Below are positions 24,002 to 32,334 of a stretch of DNA of 37,021 bases, piece after piece; the first letter of the stretch is position 1; each line of letters starts with the position of its first letter. The stretch is taken from positions 1 to 37,021 of the forward strand of contig JADYYF010000140.1 in assembly GCA_020853795.1 (NCBI GenBank), in the 5' to 3' direction. The stretch comes from Candidatus Zixiibacteriota bacterium (GTDB lineage Bacteria > Zixibacteria > MSB-5A5 > CAIYYT01). The notes under the pieces were generated by a model, which searched no databases, was not told the DNA's origin, and was given only the letters and a program-made list of their open reading frames with translations. The translations under genes were made by a program, and so were the position numbers.

Positions 24002-25342
24002 CTATTGGCGCTTCTTCTGGCGGAGGGTGTCCCATAATTCGAGGCGTTCCTTGATCTTCTTTTCCAGGCCGTGGTCGGTCGGGTAGTAGAAACGGCGCGT
24101 TGAGAGCTGGTCGGGCAAATCGGACTGGCCGGTGATGGCGTCGGGCTCGTCATGGGCATACCGGTAGCCGGCGCCGTAGCCGAAACCTTTCATCAGTCCG
24201 GTGACGGCGTTGCGAATGTGGTATGGGACTTCGTAGGCCGGCTCAGCTTCTACGGTTTTCATGACGCTGCCGAAGGCTTGGTAGGCGCTGTTGGATTTGG
24301 GGGCACACGCCAGGTAGATGACGGCTTCCGCGATGCCGAGTTCGCCCTCCGGAGTGCCAAGAAACTCGTAAACCTCTTTGGCATGCAGGGCGACGGCCAT
24401 GGCGTTAGGATCGGCGAGACCGACATCCTCGACGGCAAAGCGGACAACGCGGCGCGCGATATAGAGCGGATCCTCGCCGGCCGACAACATGCGGGCGAGC
24501 CAGTAAAGGGCGGCATCGGGATCGGAGTCGCGCATCGATTTGTGCAGCGCGGAGATGAGATTGTAATGTTCTTCGCCCGATTTAGAGTAGAGCAAGACCT
24601 TCTTCTGCTGGACCTCAGTGATGCGCGCCAGCGTGATCTCAGCCCTTCCCTGCTCCCAATCGGGGTCGGCTTCGCACGCGAGTTCGAGCAAGGTCAGCGC
24701 CTTGCGGGCATCACCGCCGGATACCTGCAGGATGTATTCGCGGGCATCGACATGGAGCGTGATCTGTTTGCCGCCGAGGCCGCGCTCGGAATCAGCGAGG
24801 GCACGAGTGATGATGTGATCGAGATCGGCCGTATCGAGCGGCTTCAGGAGATAGACCTTAAGTCGCGACAGGAGCGCGCCGACGACTTCGAACGACGGGT
24901 TCTCCGTCGTGGCGCCGAGGAGAACGATCTTGCCTGACTCCACATATGGAAGAAAGGCATCCTGTTGGCCTTTGTTGAAGCGGTGGATTTCGTCGACAAA
25001 AAGGATGGTTCGCTTACCGTAGAGCGATTCTTCCTTCTCAGCTTCGACCATTACGGCCTTGATCTCCTTGATGCCCGAGGTGACCGCTGAAAAGAAGATG
25101 AACTTGAGTTTGAGCAAGCGCGAGATCAAGTAAGCCAGAGTGGTCTTGCCCGAACCCGGCGGGCCCCAGAAAATCGCCGAGTGGATCTTCCCCTTGTCAA
25201 GCAGAGCGCGCAGGGGCTTGCCGGGATCCATGAGATCGTGCTGGCCGACGAACTCGTCCAGTGTTTCGGGGCGCATACGTTCGGCGAGAGGCGCGTTCGT
25301 GATTTTACGCACCGGTGCTTCGTCGCCAAACAGATCGCTCAC
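24002..25342 (-). CDS. rarA: Replication-associated recombination protein A (AAA+ ATPase)
   Basis: This 446-residue clamp-loader-like AAA+ ATPase (RarA/MgsA/WRNIP1 family) acts at stalled replication forks and interacts with SSB. Walker A is GPPGSGKT (60-67, K66). Walker B is LFVDEIHRF (D117, E118) with the family [15 protein letters not shown] extension. Sensor 1 is in [11 protein letters not shown] (about 136-146), and the arginine finger is in ALLSRLK near 155. The C-terminal part carries the family oligomerisation domain. The GTG start has a good ribosome binding site (GGAGGG, 7 bases away). Two promoter candidates lie upstream. Its nearest downstream gene is not functionally related. Confidence 0.95.
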   Translation of the reverse strand: MSDLFGDEAPVRKITNAPLAERMRPETLDEFVGQHDLMDPGKPLRALLDKGKIHSAIFWGPPGSGKTTLAYLISRLLKLKFIFFSAVTSGIKEIKAVMVEAEKEESLYGKRTILFVDEIHRFNKGQQDAFLPYVESGKIVLLGATTENPSFEVVGALLSRLKVYLLKPLDTADLDHIITRALADSERGLGGKQITLHVDAREYILQVSGGDARKALTLLELACEADPDWEQGRAEITLARITEVQQKKVLLYSKSGEEHYNLISALHKSMRDSDPDAALYWLARMLSAGEDPLYIARRVVRFAVEDVGLADPNAMAVALHAKEVYEFLGTPEGELGIAEAVIYLACAPKSNSAYQAFGSVMKTVEAEPAYEVPYHIRNAVTGLMKGFGYGAGYRYAHDEPDAITGQSDLPDQLSTRRFYYPTDHGLEKKIKERLELWDTLRQKKRQ

Positions 25343-25389
25343 GGTAGTCCCTCCTGCCGGCAGCCGCCCGGCCGCCTCGGCGTCGATTC

Positions 25390-25418
25390 AGTATAGGTAA
25401 AGTCCAGCGAAGGAGCAA
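25390..25418 (-). promoter_or_regulatory. Proximal promoter candidate of rarA
   Basis: On the minus strand TTGCTC (25413-25418), a 17-base spacer and TATACT (25390-25395). The -10 matches 5 of 6 positions and the -35 matches 3. It is nearer to rarA than the distal promoter at 25421-25449, and the two could work in tandem. Confidence 0.45.
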
Positions 25419-25420
25419 TC

Positions 25421-25449
25421 ACTGTAACGCCCGCTGATTTCGCGGTCAA
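25421..25449 (-). promoter_or_regulatory. Distal promoter candidate of rarA
   Basis: On the minus strand TTGACC (25444-25449), a 17-base spacer and TACAGT (25421-25426). The -35 matches 5 of 6 and the -10 matches 4 of 6. It lies in the divergent gap shared with the plus-strand acidic-protein gene. Confidence 0.45.
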
Positions 25450-25528
25450 GATGAATCTCAAGCCGGGCTCCGACTGCGCCGATACTTGACACGATAGCGG
25501 CGCAATCGGGCGCGAAGGAGTGGATGAT

Positions 25529-25942
25529 TTGAACCGCCTGAATCAGCTGACGAAGTTTCCGGAGTTGCTGGAAGCGATTCTGTCCGGCACACCGATCGTT
25601 GCAGCGCATCCGCAGGACGAAGCGGAGCCAACGGCTGCGACGGCGAAGTCGGCCGGACGCTTCGCACTGGTGGTAGAAGCTGACGATCCGCGGATCGGGA
25701 TTTTCTCGGCGTGCGCAGTGGCGAATCTCACCAACAACTTCGTAGCCGGCCGTCCGACTGAAGATGACCGGGAGTTGCTCATCGAGGTGGCCGGCTTGCT
25801 CAAGATGTTCCCGGAGACCAAGCCGGAGATTGCCAAACTGGCACAGGCGCTGGGTGAGGCGGTCGAGAATATTTCGTCGGTGATTGCATTCCTGCGCGAA
25901 GATTGCCCGGAACAAGATGAGGATGAAGAGGACGGCGATTGA
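25529..25942 (+). CDS. Small acidic protein of unknown function
   Basis: This 137-residue soluble protein has no domain I recognise. It is mainly helical by composition, and its last residues are a run of Asp and Glu (EQDEDEEDGD). The strand choice is supported by an AAGGAG ribosome binding site at 25515-25520, a normal GC-rich codon pattern, and a strong intrinsic terminator about 40 bases after the stop. The start is uncertain: GTG at 25520 overlaps the ribosome binding site, while TTG at 25529 has an 8-base spacing, so I chose the TTG. No signal peptide or membrane helix is seen. A long open frame on the other strand is a shadow. Confidence 0.7.
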   Translation: MNRLNQLTKFPELLEAILSGTPIVAAHPQDEAEPTAATAKSAGRFALVVEADDPRIGIFSACAVANLTNNFVAGRPTEDDRELLIEVAGLLKMFPETKPEIAKLAQALGEAVENISSVIAFLREDCPEQDEDEEDGD

Positions 25943-25983
25943 GTCTATAATCAACACCAGAAAGCGTTCACGAGCCCAAAGAC

Positions 25984-26017
25984 CAGAAGCCGGATCGTTG
26001 ATCCGGCTTCTGTTTTT
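25984..26017 (+). terminator. Intrinsic terminator of the acidic-protein gene
   Basis: A perfect 13-bp stem, CAGAAGCCGGATC (25984-25996) with GATCCGGCTTCTG (26000-26012), closes a 3-base loop and is followed by five T residues. It also lies downstream of the minus-strand PEP-CTERM remnant, but in that orientation there is no T-tract. Confidence 0.92.
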
Positions 26018-26035
26018 GTGCCCTGTCCTGAAGGA

Positions 26036-26143
26036 CTAAGTCTTGGGGTGTTTGTGACGGCGAGCCAAGCCCATGCCGGCGGCGCCGAGGCCAAAGAGTA
26101 GCAGGGTGGCCGGTTCGGGAATGACGTCGCGCGTGCCAGTCAT
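26036..26143 (-). pseudogene. Orphan PEP-CTERM sorting signal (gene remnant)
   Basis: The minus strand encodes a complete PEP-CTERM-like tail: VIPEPATLLLFGLGAAG followed by MGLARRHKHPKT and a TAG stop at 26036-26038. The three-part layout is clear: a V-P-E-P motif, a membrane helix, then a basic end. Such tails anchor secreted proteins until exosortase removes them. Upstream the frame hits a TGA after seven more codons, and no body of a secreted protein can be found in the 230 bases up to the M16 gene in any frame. The ATG at 26143 gives only 35 residues and lacks a good ribosome binding site. I read it as the surviving end of a deleted or decayed gene. A genuine microprotein is a less likely alternative. 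Confidence 0.6.
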
Positions 26144-26380
26144 GGTCTCAAGCCAAAAACCACCTCAATGGCTGTTGTTATCGTATTGCCGAAAAACAGG
26201 TTATGGCGATGAGGCGGCAGTTGGGTCTCCCTGATTCAGGGCCGCGGCGAGACAGCCGTCGGAAAATCGGAGCTCAAGCCAGCAGGTAGTTGTCATTCTG
26301 TCACGCCCTTTTGGCTTGACCAGGATCGGGGGAGTAGGTAGCTTCGAAAAAATCGAATTCAATCCGAAGCGGAGGTAGAG
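26144..26380. other. Spacer before the M16 peptidase gene
   Basis: Together with the PEP-CTERM remnant, this makes a stretch of about 360 bases without an intact gene. A weak sigma70-like pair on the plus strand, TTGACC (26316-26321) with TAGCTT (26339-26344) at 17 bases, could serve the peptidase operon. A 13-base palindrome, CCCTGATTCAGGG, lies at 26229-26241. Nothing else is recognisable. Confidence 0.4.
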
Positions 26381-27712
26381 ATGCGATCAGGGAGAAAGGC
26401 AATTGGGATTGTTGTCCTGGCGCTGTCGCTGCTGGGCCAAGCGGCGGCGTTTGATCTGAATGTCGATGTGTCACAGCTGGAGAACGGGTTAACGGTATTG
26501 ATTTGTCCCGATACGACTTCGCCAACCGCAAGCGTATTTACATTCGTGAATGCCGGTTCCCGGGATGAAGACCGTGCCGGCATCACGGGGTTGGCACATG
26601 TCTTTGAGCATATGATGTTTCGGGGGACGCCGAAGTATCCGAGTTTCGTCAACGCGGTGACCCCGTTGGGGGCCGAGAACAACGCCTGGACGGAGACCGA
26701 CTACACAGCGTATTTCCTGAACGCTGAAGCGCGCTTTTTGGAACAGATGCTGGAGATTGAGTCGGATCGAATCCAGAATCTGAATTTCACGAATGAGACG
26801 TTTCGCACGGAATTGGGACCGGTGAAGGAAGAACGTCGACGTGGTGTCGCCGACGATGCCGAGGGGTTCCTGAGCGTTGAACACGATCGACTGGCGTATA
26901 CGACGCACACCTATCAGCACCCGGTGATCGGCTGGGAAGAAGACCTTGAGAAGTACATGACCTATGAAGACGGGCTGCAGTTCAAGAACCGTTTTTATGC
27001 TCCGAACAACTGCGTGCTCGTAGTCACTGGAAATGTTGACGTCGGAAAGACCAAGGAGCTGGTTAATCGGTTCTACGCTGGCTGGCCGCGGGGTGAGGCG
27101 TATGTACCGAATATCCTGCCCGAGCCGCGCCAGACGGAAGAGCGGAGCATGGCGTTCACCTGGAAAGATGATGAGACGCCGCCGCTGTTGCGGATCGGAT
27201 ACCACATCGGTTCAGCGCGCGACAATCTTGAAGATCTCGCCGCGATGAATCTGATTAACCAGGTGCTGTTTGGTCAGTCGGGACGTCTGACCAAGCGACT
27301 GCGGGACGAGCTGGCACTGGTGGAGTCAGTGTGGGGCAATGCGGACATGCGCAAGGACCCAAGTCTGACGGCGATCAGCGCACGGCTGCGGCGTGGAGCG
27401 TCGCTGAACGAGGTGCGGGACACGATCTATGGCCAGCTGCAGCGGTTGACGACCGAGTTGATCCCGGCGGCGGAATTGGATCGCGCACGGAACAACCTGC
27501 GTTCGGAGATGATCTATCGCCTCGATCGCCCGTCGCGGATAGCCGGCTCACTGGGAAGCTATCAGCTTCTGGCCGGCAATTTCCGCAAGATGTTCGAGCT
27601 GTACGATCTTTACGGCTCGGTCACGGCCGAAAAGATTCGCAGTGTGGCGCTGACAGTCTTTGCGCCGACGAATCGATCGGTTGTAACGCTGGTCCCCAAG
27701 AGCGGAGTGTGA
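26381..27712 (+). CDS. M16 family zinc peptidase, catalytic partner
   Basis: This 443-residue exported metallopeptidase belongs to the M16 (pitrilysin/insulinase) family. A signal peptide covers about 1-23. The inverted zinc motif HxxEH is H73-V-F-E76-H77 in GLAHVFEHMMFRGT, and the third ligand is probably E151 in VKEERR, 74 residues later. The second M16 domain follows, ending in the C-terminal half with the LTKRLRDELALVESVWG segment. A GGAGG ribosome binding site lies just before the ATG. The next gene encodes a related protein without the zinc ligands, nine bases downstream, so the two probably form a heterodimer in the periplasm. Substrates are likely short unfolded peptides. Confidence 0.92.
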   Translation: MRSGRKAIGIVVLALSLLGQAAAFDLNVDVSQLENGLTVLICPDTTSPTASVFTFVNAGSRDEDRAGITGLAHVFEHMMFRGTPKYPSFVNAVTPLGAENNAWTETDYTAYFLNAEARFLEQMLEIESDRIQNLNFTNETFRTELGPVKEERRRGVADDAEGFLSVEHDRLAYTTHTYQHPVIGWEEDLEKYMTYEDGLQFKNRFYAPNNCVLVVTGNVDVGKTKELVNRFYAGWPRGEAYVPNILPEPRQTEERSMAFTWKDDETPPLLRIGYHIGSARDNLEDLAAMNLINQVLFGQSGRLTKRLRDELALVESVWGNADMRKDPSLTAISARLRRGASLNEVRDTIYGQLQRLTTELIPAAELDRARNNLRSEMIYRLDRPSRIAGSLGSYQLLAGNFRKMFELYDLYGSVTAEKIRSVALTVFAPTNRSVVTLVPKSGV

Positions 27713-27721
27713 GGTGTGAAG

Positions 27722-29215
27722 ATGAAGAAGCTCATAGTAGTAGCGGGAGTGCTGGCGGCGTTGATGCTTTGTGTCAGCCTGGTCTCTTGTGCCGGACCCC
27801 AGCCGGAGCGGTTCGTGGTGATCGGCAAGCCAGGAGTACCGGTGGTGTACTATCGGATGATGGTCTCAGCCGGATCGGCGCTCGATCCGGCAGCGGAGCC
27901 GGGATTAGCGAATTTGACGGCGACGTTGCTCAACAAAGGAACGAAGAACTATACGCGCGAACAACTGGAACAGAAATTGGAGCAGATCGGCGCTAATATC
28001 AACATCTCGGTCGACAAGGAAGTGGTCGTGATTTCGGGGCGAACCTTAAGTGAGAACGCCGGCGAGTTCTATTCGATTTTTCGAGAGATATTCCTGGAGC
28101 CGACTTTTCCCGAGGAGGAATTCCGGCTGGCGGTGACACAACAACTCGATCGCATCGGGCAGACTCGTGAGGATGACGCGCAGTTGTCGCTGGGCGTATT
28201 CGAGAATGCGATCTTTGCCGACCATCGCTACGGCCATCTGGTGCAGGGTACGGAAAAGGGCGTGAATGCGATCACGCGGCAGGATGTCGTCGATTTCTAT
28301 CGCGCGAACTACCTGCAAGGAAATGTGATCGCCGGAATCGCCGGCGCGGTGGAGGATTCATTGGTCGATCGTTTTCGCGCCGACATCGACCAGTTGCCGT
28401 CAGGACGGGTGGTGCGCTCGGATGTGATGCCGAAGTTGTCGAAGACGCCGAAAGTGATCCTGGTGGAGAAAGAGAACCGCGCGCAGTCGAACCTGCGAAT
28501 TGGACATGTCCTCGAGGACAATCGCTTGTCTCCGCAGTTCTATCCGATGACACTGTTGGGCTGCTACCTGGGGCAGCATCGCGAGATGTTCGGACGGTTG
28601 TTCCAGACGGTGCGGTCGCAGCGCGGGCTGGCGTATGGGGCGTACGCCTATGTCGAATACTTCCGGCCGGACGGCTGGTCGAAAATGCAGGGCACGGGGA
28701 TTCCACGACGCGACCAGTATTTCCACATGTGGACGTATCCGAAAGAGGTCAATTTTGAGTTCTGCATCAAGCTGATGCTGAGTGAAATGACCAAGCTGAC
28801 GACGATGCCGCTGGCGGCGGAGGATATTGACCGGACGAAGGACTTTGTCGCCAACAGTTTTGCGTTCCGGATCGAGACGGCGGAGCAGCAACTCGGGATG
28901 AAGATGGATGAGATCTGGTACGGGTTGCCGGGGTTCGTTGATAACTTCCGCAAGAACATCAACGCGGTGCCGCGCAGCGAGCTGCAGACAGTGGCGATCG
29001 ACAATTTGCATCCGCGGCAGGTGTTGATTGTGGCCGTGGTGTCGAACGGCGAGGCGGCCAAGCAGGAATTGCTGTCTTTGGACACCAAGTTAGAGCTACC
29101 GTCGGGTGCGGAGGAGGGCGACCTGAAGGCGATCAACGACGAAATCAAGGCGCTCGATCTGAAGCTGACGGCAGAGGATATTCAGATTGTGAAGGCGGCG
29201 GAGGTGTTTAGGTAG
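27722..29215 (+). CDS. M16 family lipoprotein, inactive partner
   Basis: This 497-residue M16-family protein starts with a lipoprotein signal ending L-V-S-C (C23), so it should be membrane-anchored through lipid. The position of the zinc motif reads GLANLTATLLNKGT: the ligands H, E and H are replaced by N64, A67 and T68, so it cannot bind zinc there. The second domain keeps the substrate-clasp motif RGLAYGAYAYVEY, as in the non-catalytic subunit of two-component M16 enzymes. I chose the ATG at 27722 rather than the GTG at 27716 because GAGG at 27711-27714 is then spaced by seven bases. It follows the active subunit by nine bases and is followed by a strong terminator, so the two genes form an operon. 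Confidence 0.9.
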   Translation: MKKLIVVAGVLAALMLCVSLVSCAGPQPERFVVIGKPGVPVVYYRMMVSAGSALDPAAEPGLANLTATLLNKGTKNYTREQLEQKLEQIGANINISVDKEVVVISGRTLSENAGEFYSIFREIFLEPTFPEEEFRLAVTQQLDRIGQTREDDAQLSLGVFENAIFADHRYGHLVQGTEKGVNAITRQDVVDFYRANYLQGNVIAGIAGAVEDSLVDRFRADIDQLPSGRVVRSDVMPKLSKTPKVILVEKENRAQSNLRIGHVLEDNRLSPQFYPMTLLGCYLGQHREMFGRLFQTVRSQRGLAYGAYAYVEYFRPDGWSKMQGTGIPRRDQYFHMWTYPKEVNFEFCIKLMLSEMTKLTTMPLAAEDIDRTKDFVANSFAFRIETAEQQLGMKMDEIWYGLPGFVDNFRKNINAVPRSELQTVAIDNLHPRQVLIVAVVSNGEAAKQELLSLDTKLELPSGAEEGDLKAINDEIKALDLKLTAEDIQIVKAAEVFR

Positions 29216-29278
29216 AGCGAGTCGACAAAAGAAGGTAGATCGTCCAGAATCATCAAGAGCATTTGAAACCGAGAGTCT

Positions 29279-29315
29279 CACCAGGGCACAGCTTACTGTG
29301 CCCTGGTGTGTTTTT
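29279..29315 (+). terminator. Intrinsic terminator of the M16 operon
   Basis: A perfect 13-bp stem, CACCAGGGCACAG (29279-29291) with CTGTGCCCTGGTG (29296-29308), with loop CTTA, is followed by TGTTTTT. It lies between the convergent M16 operon and norB. The T-tract is on the plus strand, although the stem could also slow transcription from norB. Confidence 0.9.
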
Positions 29316-29325
29316 GGTTGGACGC

Positions 29326-31587
29326 CTACCCGACCCGCTCGGGTTTGTGGGCGGGATCGGCAGTGGCTTTGCGGCTGCGCAGCGAGTGGCCGGTGGCGAG
29401 GCCAAAGATGAACAGCACCAAAACCAGGATCCCGATGGCGAAGATCGTGTCGCCGGGAGCGCGCAGCCATTTGAAGACGGTGATGGCCGGCGAGTAAAGA
29501 AATTCGGCCGAGCGCGCGAACCAGTAGCCGTGACGCACCGACGCCCAGGTCTGCATGAAGCCGATCGGCAACAGACTGAGCAGCACCATCGTCATCAGGC
29601 CGATATTAATCGTCCAGAAGGAGAACTTGATGATGTTGTCCTTCCATTCCTGGCGGACGTAGAGCACGCGCAGGCAGAAGAGCATGAGGCCGAGTCCGAG
29701 CATACCGTACACGCCGAAGAGGGCGGTATGGCCGTGCACCGGCGTGGTGTTGAGACCCTGCATGTAGTAGAGAGCGATCGGGGGATTAATCATGAAGCCG
29801 AACAGTCCGGCGCCCACCATATTCCAGAACGCGACGGCGACGAAGAAATAGATCGGCCATTTGTATTTGGCGACCCACGGCGTCGCGCGCGCGAGGCGGA
29901 TATTGTCCCAGGCTTCAAAGCCGATGATCGTGAGCGGCACGACCTCGAGTGCGGAGAAGACGGCCCCGAGCGCCATGACGGCGGTCGGCGTGCCGGCGAA
30001 ATAGAGGTGATGCAACGTGCCGATGATGCCGCCAAAGAGGAAGATCGTGGTTGAGAAGATCACGGACGAGTTGGCGGTTTTGAGCCGGATGAGTTGCAGC
30101 CGCGCGAAGAGGAAGGCGATCACGGCGGTGGCAAAGACTTCAAAGAAGCCCTCGACCCAGAGGTGAATCACCCACCAGCGCCAGTATTCGGCCATCGATA
30201 AATGTGTGCTCTTGCCCCACATCAGACCGGCGGCATAGAAGGCGCCGATCGCGATCGAGGCGAGGAGGAACATCGTCATCAGCGGTTTCTGGTCGCCGCC
30301 CTTCCTGATGGCGATCAGAACATTGCGGCTGACAAGGTAGAGCCAGAGCGCCAGGCCGGCAAGCAGGGCGATCTGCCACACACGGCCGAGATCGAGGTAC
30401 TCATAGCCTTGATGGCCGAAGTAGAACCAGCTTGAGCCCGGCATCATGCCCTTCACCGAGAGCAATTCACCGGTCAGTGAGCCAACCACTACCAATACAA
30501 GCGCGCCGAAGAGAATGTTGACACCGAGGCGCTGGCCTTTTAGTTCAACGCCGGAGACAGCGGGGCCGATGTAGAGTCCGGCGGCAAGCCAGGCAGTGGC
30601 GATCCAGAAGATGCCGAGCTGCGTGTGCCAGGTGCGGGTGACGGCGTACGGCAGCCACTCCGCGAGCGGGATGCCGTAAAAGGCGTGGCCTTCGACCCCG
30701 TAGTGTGCCGAAATCACGCCCATGATCATTTGCACAAGGAACAGACCCGAAACGACCCAGAAGTATTTGATAACGGCCTTCTGCGACGGCGTCGGTTGGA
30801 AGCCGAACATCGGATCCTGCTCGGGGAGCTTTTCGGCGACGGCTTCTTTCTTCTGAGCGGCATGATACCAAACCAGCATGCCGATACCGGCCAGCAGCAT
30901 GATGATCGACATACCGGTATAGATCACAGCATCACTGGTTGGGACGTTATCGACAAGTTCCTCGTGCGGCCAGTTCGAGGTGTAGCTCATCTCTTCGCCG
31001 GGACGATTGGTTGATGCCGCCCAACTGGTCCAGAAGAAGAACGAAGCCATCTGCCGCAATTTGACCGGATCAGAGACCGCGCCCTTGGGGATGGCGTACT
31101 GCTCGTGGCCGTTGGCGAAGATGTCGGCGTAGTCCGCGAGATTCGACTCAAAGGCGCGGACGCGCACCGGATCAACGGTGATCGTTTTCGTTGCCGGATT
31201 GTACGAGTTGGTACGAATCAGGCTCTTGAGACGCGCCTGCAAGGCGGCCTGCTTCTCAAGATCGAGCTTGTCGTAGGCAACGGCAAAATCCGTGTTGGCC
31301 CAGTCGTTGAGAATGAACATGCACTCGCGATGGAGCCAGTCGGCGGTCCAATCGGGAGCGACATAGCTGCCGTGGCCCCAAATCGAGCCGACCTGCATAC
31401 CGCCCATCGCCTGCCAGACATTTTGCCCGGCAGTGATCTGACCGTGATCGATCATCACGGCTCCATCGGTAGCGACGACCTGATCGGGGATCGGCGGTTT
31501 TTCCTGATAAATCCGCAGTCCGGCCCAGCCGAGTACGGCAAAGGAGAGCAGGACGACAGCGGTAAACGCGATCCAAAGTTTCTTCAT
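29326..31587 (-). CDS. norB: Quinol-dependent nitric oxide reductase (single-subunit qNOR)
   Basis: This 753-residue heme-copper-superfamily enzyme reduces 2 NO to N2O with electrons from quinol. The N-terminal part (about 1-260) carries a membrane helix and a cytochrome-c-like fold without heme ligands, typical of qNOR. The catalytic half has about 12 helices. A low-spin heme ligand is H321 in TRTWHTQLG. The non-heme iron site is H475 and E479 in IHLWVEGFFEVFAT plus H526-H527 in GTLHHLYF. Heme ligands H618 and H620 are in PVHGHTALFG. All catalytic residues are intact, so it should be an active NO reductase. An ATG with GGAGG upstream follows the hemerythrin gene by 20 bases, so the two are probably one operon. 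Confidence 0.95.
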   Translation of the reverse strand: MKKLWIAFTAVVLLSFAVLGWAGLRIYQEKPPIPDQVVATDGAVMIDHGQITAGQNVWQAMGGMQVGSIWGHGSYVAPDWTADWLHRECMFILNDWANTDFAVAYDKLDLEKQAALQARLKSLIRTNSYNPATKTITVDPVRVRAFESNLADYADIFANGHEQYAIPKGAVSDPVKLRQMASFFFWTSWAASTNRPGEEMSYTSNWPHEELVDNVPTSDAVIYTGMSIIMLLAGIGMLVWYHAAQKKEAVAEKLPEQDPMFGFQPTPSQKAVIKYFWVVSGLFLVQMIMGVISAHYGVEGHAFYGIPLAEWLPYAVTRTWHTQLGIFWIATAWLAAGLYIGPAVSGVELKGQRLGVNILFGALVLVVVGSLTGELLSVKGMMPGSSWFYFGHQGYEYLDLGRVWQIALLAGLALWLYLVSRNVLIAIRKGGDQKPLMTMFLLASIAIGAFYAAGLMWGKSTHLSMAEYWRWWVIHLWVEGFFEVFATAVIAFLFARLQLIRLKTANSSVIFSTTIFLFGGIIGTLHHLYFAGTPTAVMALGAVFSALEVVPLTIIGFEAWDNIRLARATPWVAKYKWPIYFFVAVAFWNMVGAGLFGFMINPPIALYYMQGLNTTPVHGHTALFGVYGMLGLGLMLFCLRVLYVRQEWKDNIIKFSFWTINIGLMTMVLLSLLPIGFMQTWASVRHGYWFARSAEFLYSPAITVFKWLRAPGDTIFAIGILVLVLFIFGLATGHSLRSRKATADPAHKPERVG

Positions 31588-31607
31588 GACTCCCTCCTAC
31601 TTTCCCC

Positions 31608-32246
31608 TCAATGCGCAGTCTGAGACTGGGATTTGTGGCCGTGCGCACAGGTGCAGCCGCCGGCAAGGATCTGGCGCTTGATCGGTTCGGCGGGGACGTT
31701 AAATTTGTTAGCCAGGCCAAGCGCCATTTCGAGGTAGCGCGTGTGCGTTCCCTCGCCCATGTCGTGCGCTTCAACATGTGTAAATGAAGCCTGCAGTCGC
31801 GACTGGTCTTCTTCCGTCAGCATGCGATCAGCCAGCGGAAAGAGAATCTGGTCCTCTTTCATAATGTGAGCGCGCAGCAGGCCGATGTAGTTTTGTGCGT
31901 TCTCACAGAAAGTTGTCACGGCGGCGGCATCACCGGCCGCGGCTTGCGGCAGGCTCTCTGCCATACCGCGGAGGAAAGAACGGCCGAGGTCGTGCTCGTG
32001 CAGCATCACGCCGACGGGGCCGTGCTCGCGCGGAGCGCCTTTCTCTTCGAGCATGACAAATAAGTGGTTCTCTTCCTTGCCGTGATGGCAGCCATCGGCA
32101 AAAGTGCGAATGAAGTCGATGAATTGCTCGGCCGTGTCGCGATCAACCTTGACGGCAGCGCGACTCTGCGTGACAAAGTGCTGCAAGCTGTCGAGAATCA
32201 CCTCAATAATGCGGTGCTCGTCACTGAGGATTTGGGTCGGCTTCAT
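31608..32246 (-). CDS. Hemerythrin-like (HHE) iron protein with Cys/His tail
   Basis: This 212-residue cytoplasmic protein has the four-helix hemerythrin HHE pattern: H11 in DEHRIIE, H54-H55 with E58-E59 and H61 in GCHHGKEENHLF, H83 and H85 in LHEHDLGR, and H127 with E131 in RAHIMKEDQILFP. These would bind a di-iron centre that senses or handles NO or oxygen. The C-terminal tail adds GGCTCAHGH (C198, C200, H202, H204), a possible second metal site not usual in the family. AGGAG lies six bases before the ATG. The promoter candidate at 32297-32325 overlaps a proposed Rrf2 operator. norB follows, which supports a role in NO detoxification, similar in context to YtfE/Ric-type iron-centre repair proteins. 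Confidence 0.9.
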   Translation of the reverse strand: MKPTQILSDEHRIIEVILDSLQHFVTQSRAAVKVDRDTAEQFIDFIRTFADGCHHGKEENHLFVMLEEKGAPREHGPVGVMLHEHDLGRSFLRGMAESLPQAAAGDAAAVTTFCENAQNYIGLLRAHIMKEDQILFPLADRMLTEEDQSRLQASFTHVEAHDMGEGTHTRYLEMALGLANKFNVPAEPIKRQILAGGCTCAHGHKSQSQTAH

Positions 32247-32294
32247 AGAATACTCCTAAGCAATAATGTTGAAGTTGAAATAAACAAACAATAG

Positions 32295-32318
32295 AAATCA
32301 CATCTACTTATCTCATTA
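32295..32318 (-). promoter_or_regulatory. Proposed Rrf2 operator at the hemerythrin-norB promoter
   Basis: AAATCACAT-N6-ATCTCATTA matches the perfect operator at the Rrf2 gene (TAATCGCAT-N6-ATGCGATTA) in 13 of 18 arm positions, with the same 6-base spacer. It covers the -10 and part of the spacer of the promoter at 32297-32325, where a bound repressor would block transcription. It is inferred only from similarity inside this window. Confidence 0.4.
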
Positions 32319-32325
32319 TGGTCAA
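32297..32325 (-). promoter_or_regulatory. Promoter candidate for the hemerythrin-norB operon
   Basis: On the minus strand TTGACC (32320-32325), a 17-base spacer and TGTGAT (32297-32302). The -35 matches 5 of 6 and the -10 matches 4 of 6. It lies in the gap between the Rrf2 and hemerythrin genes and leaves a leader of about 45 bases. Confidence 0.5.
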
Positions 32326-32334
32326 TGTATCGGG

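Noticed and set aside
25388-25957. Minus-strand open frame opposite the small acidic protein
   Set aside because: The plus-strand frame has a ribosome binding site and a terminator; the minus frame has neither and overlaps the rarA promoter region.
29326-31587. Possibility that the NO reductase is instead an NO dismutase
   Set aside because: Known NO dismutases have changes in the non-heme iron site; here H475, E479, H526 and H527 are all present, as in ordinary qNOR.
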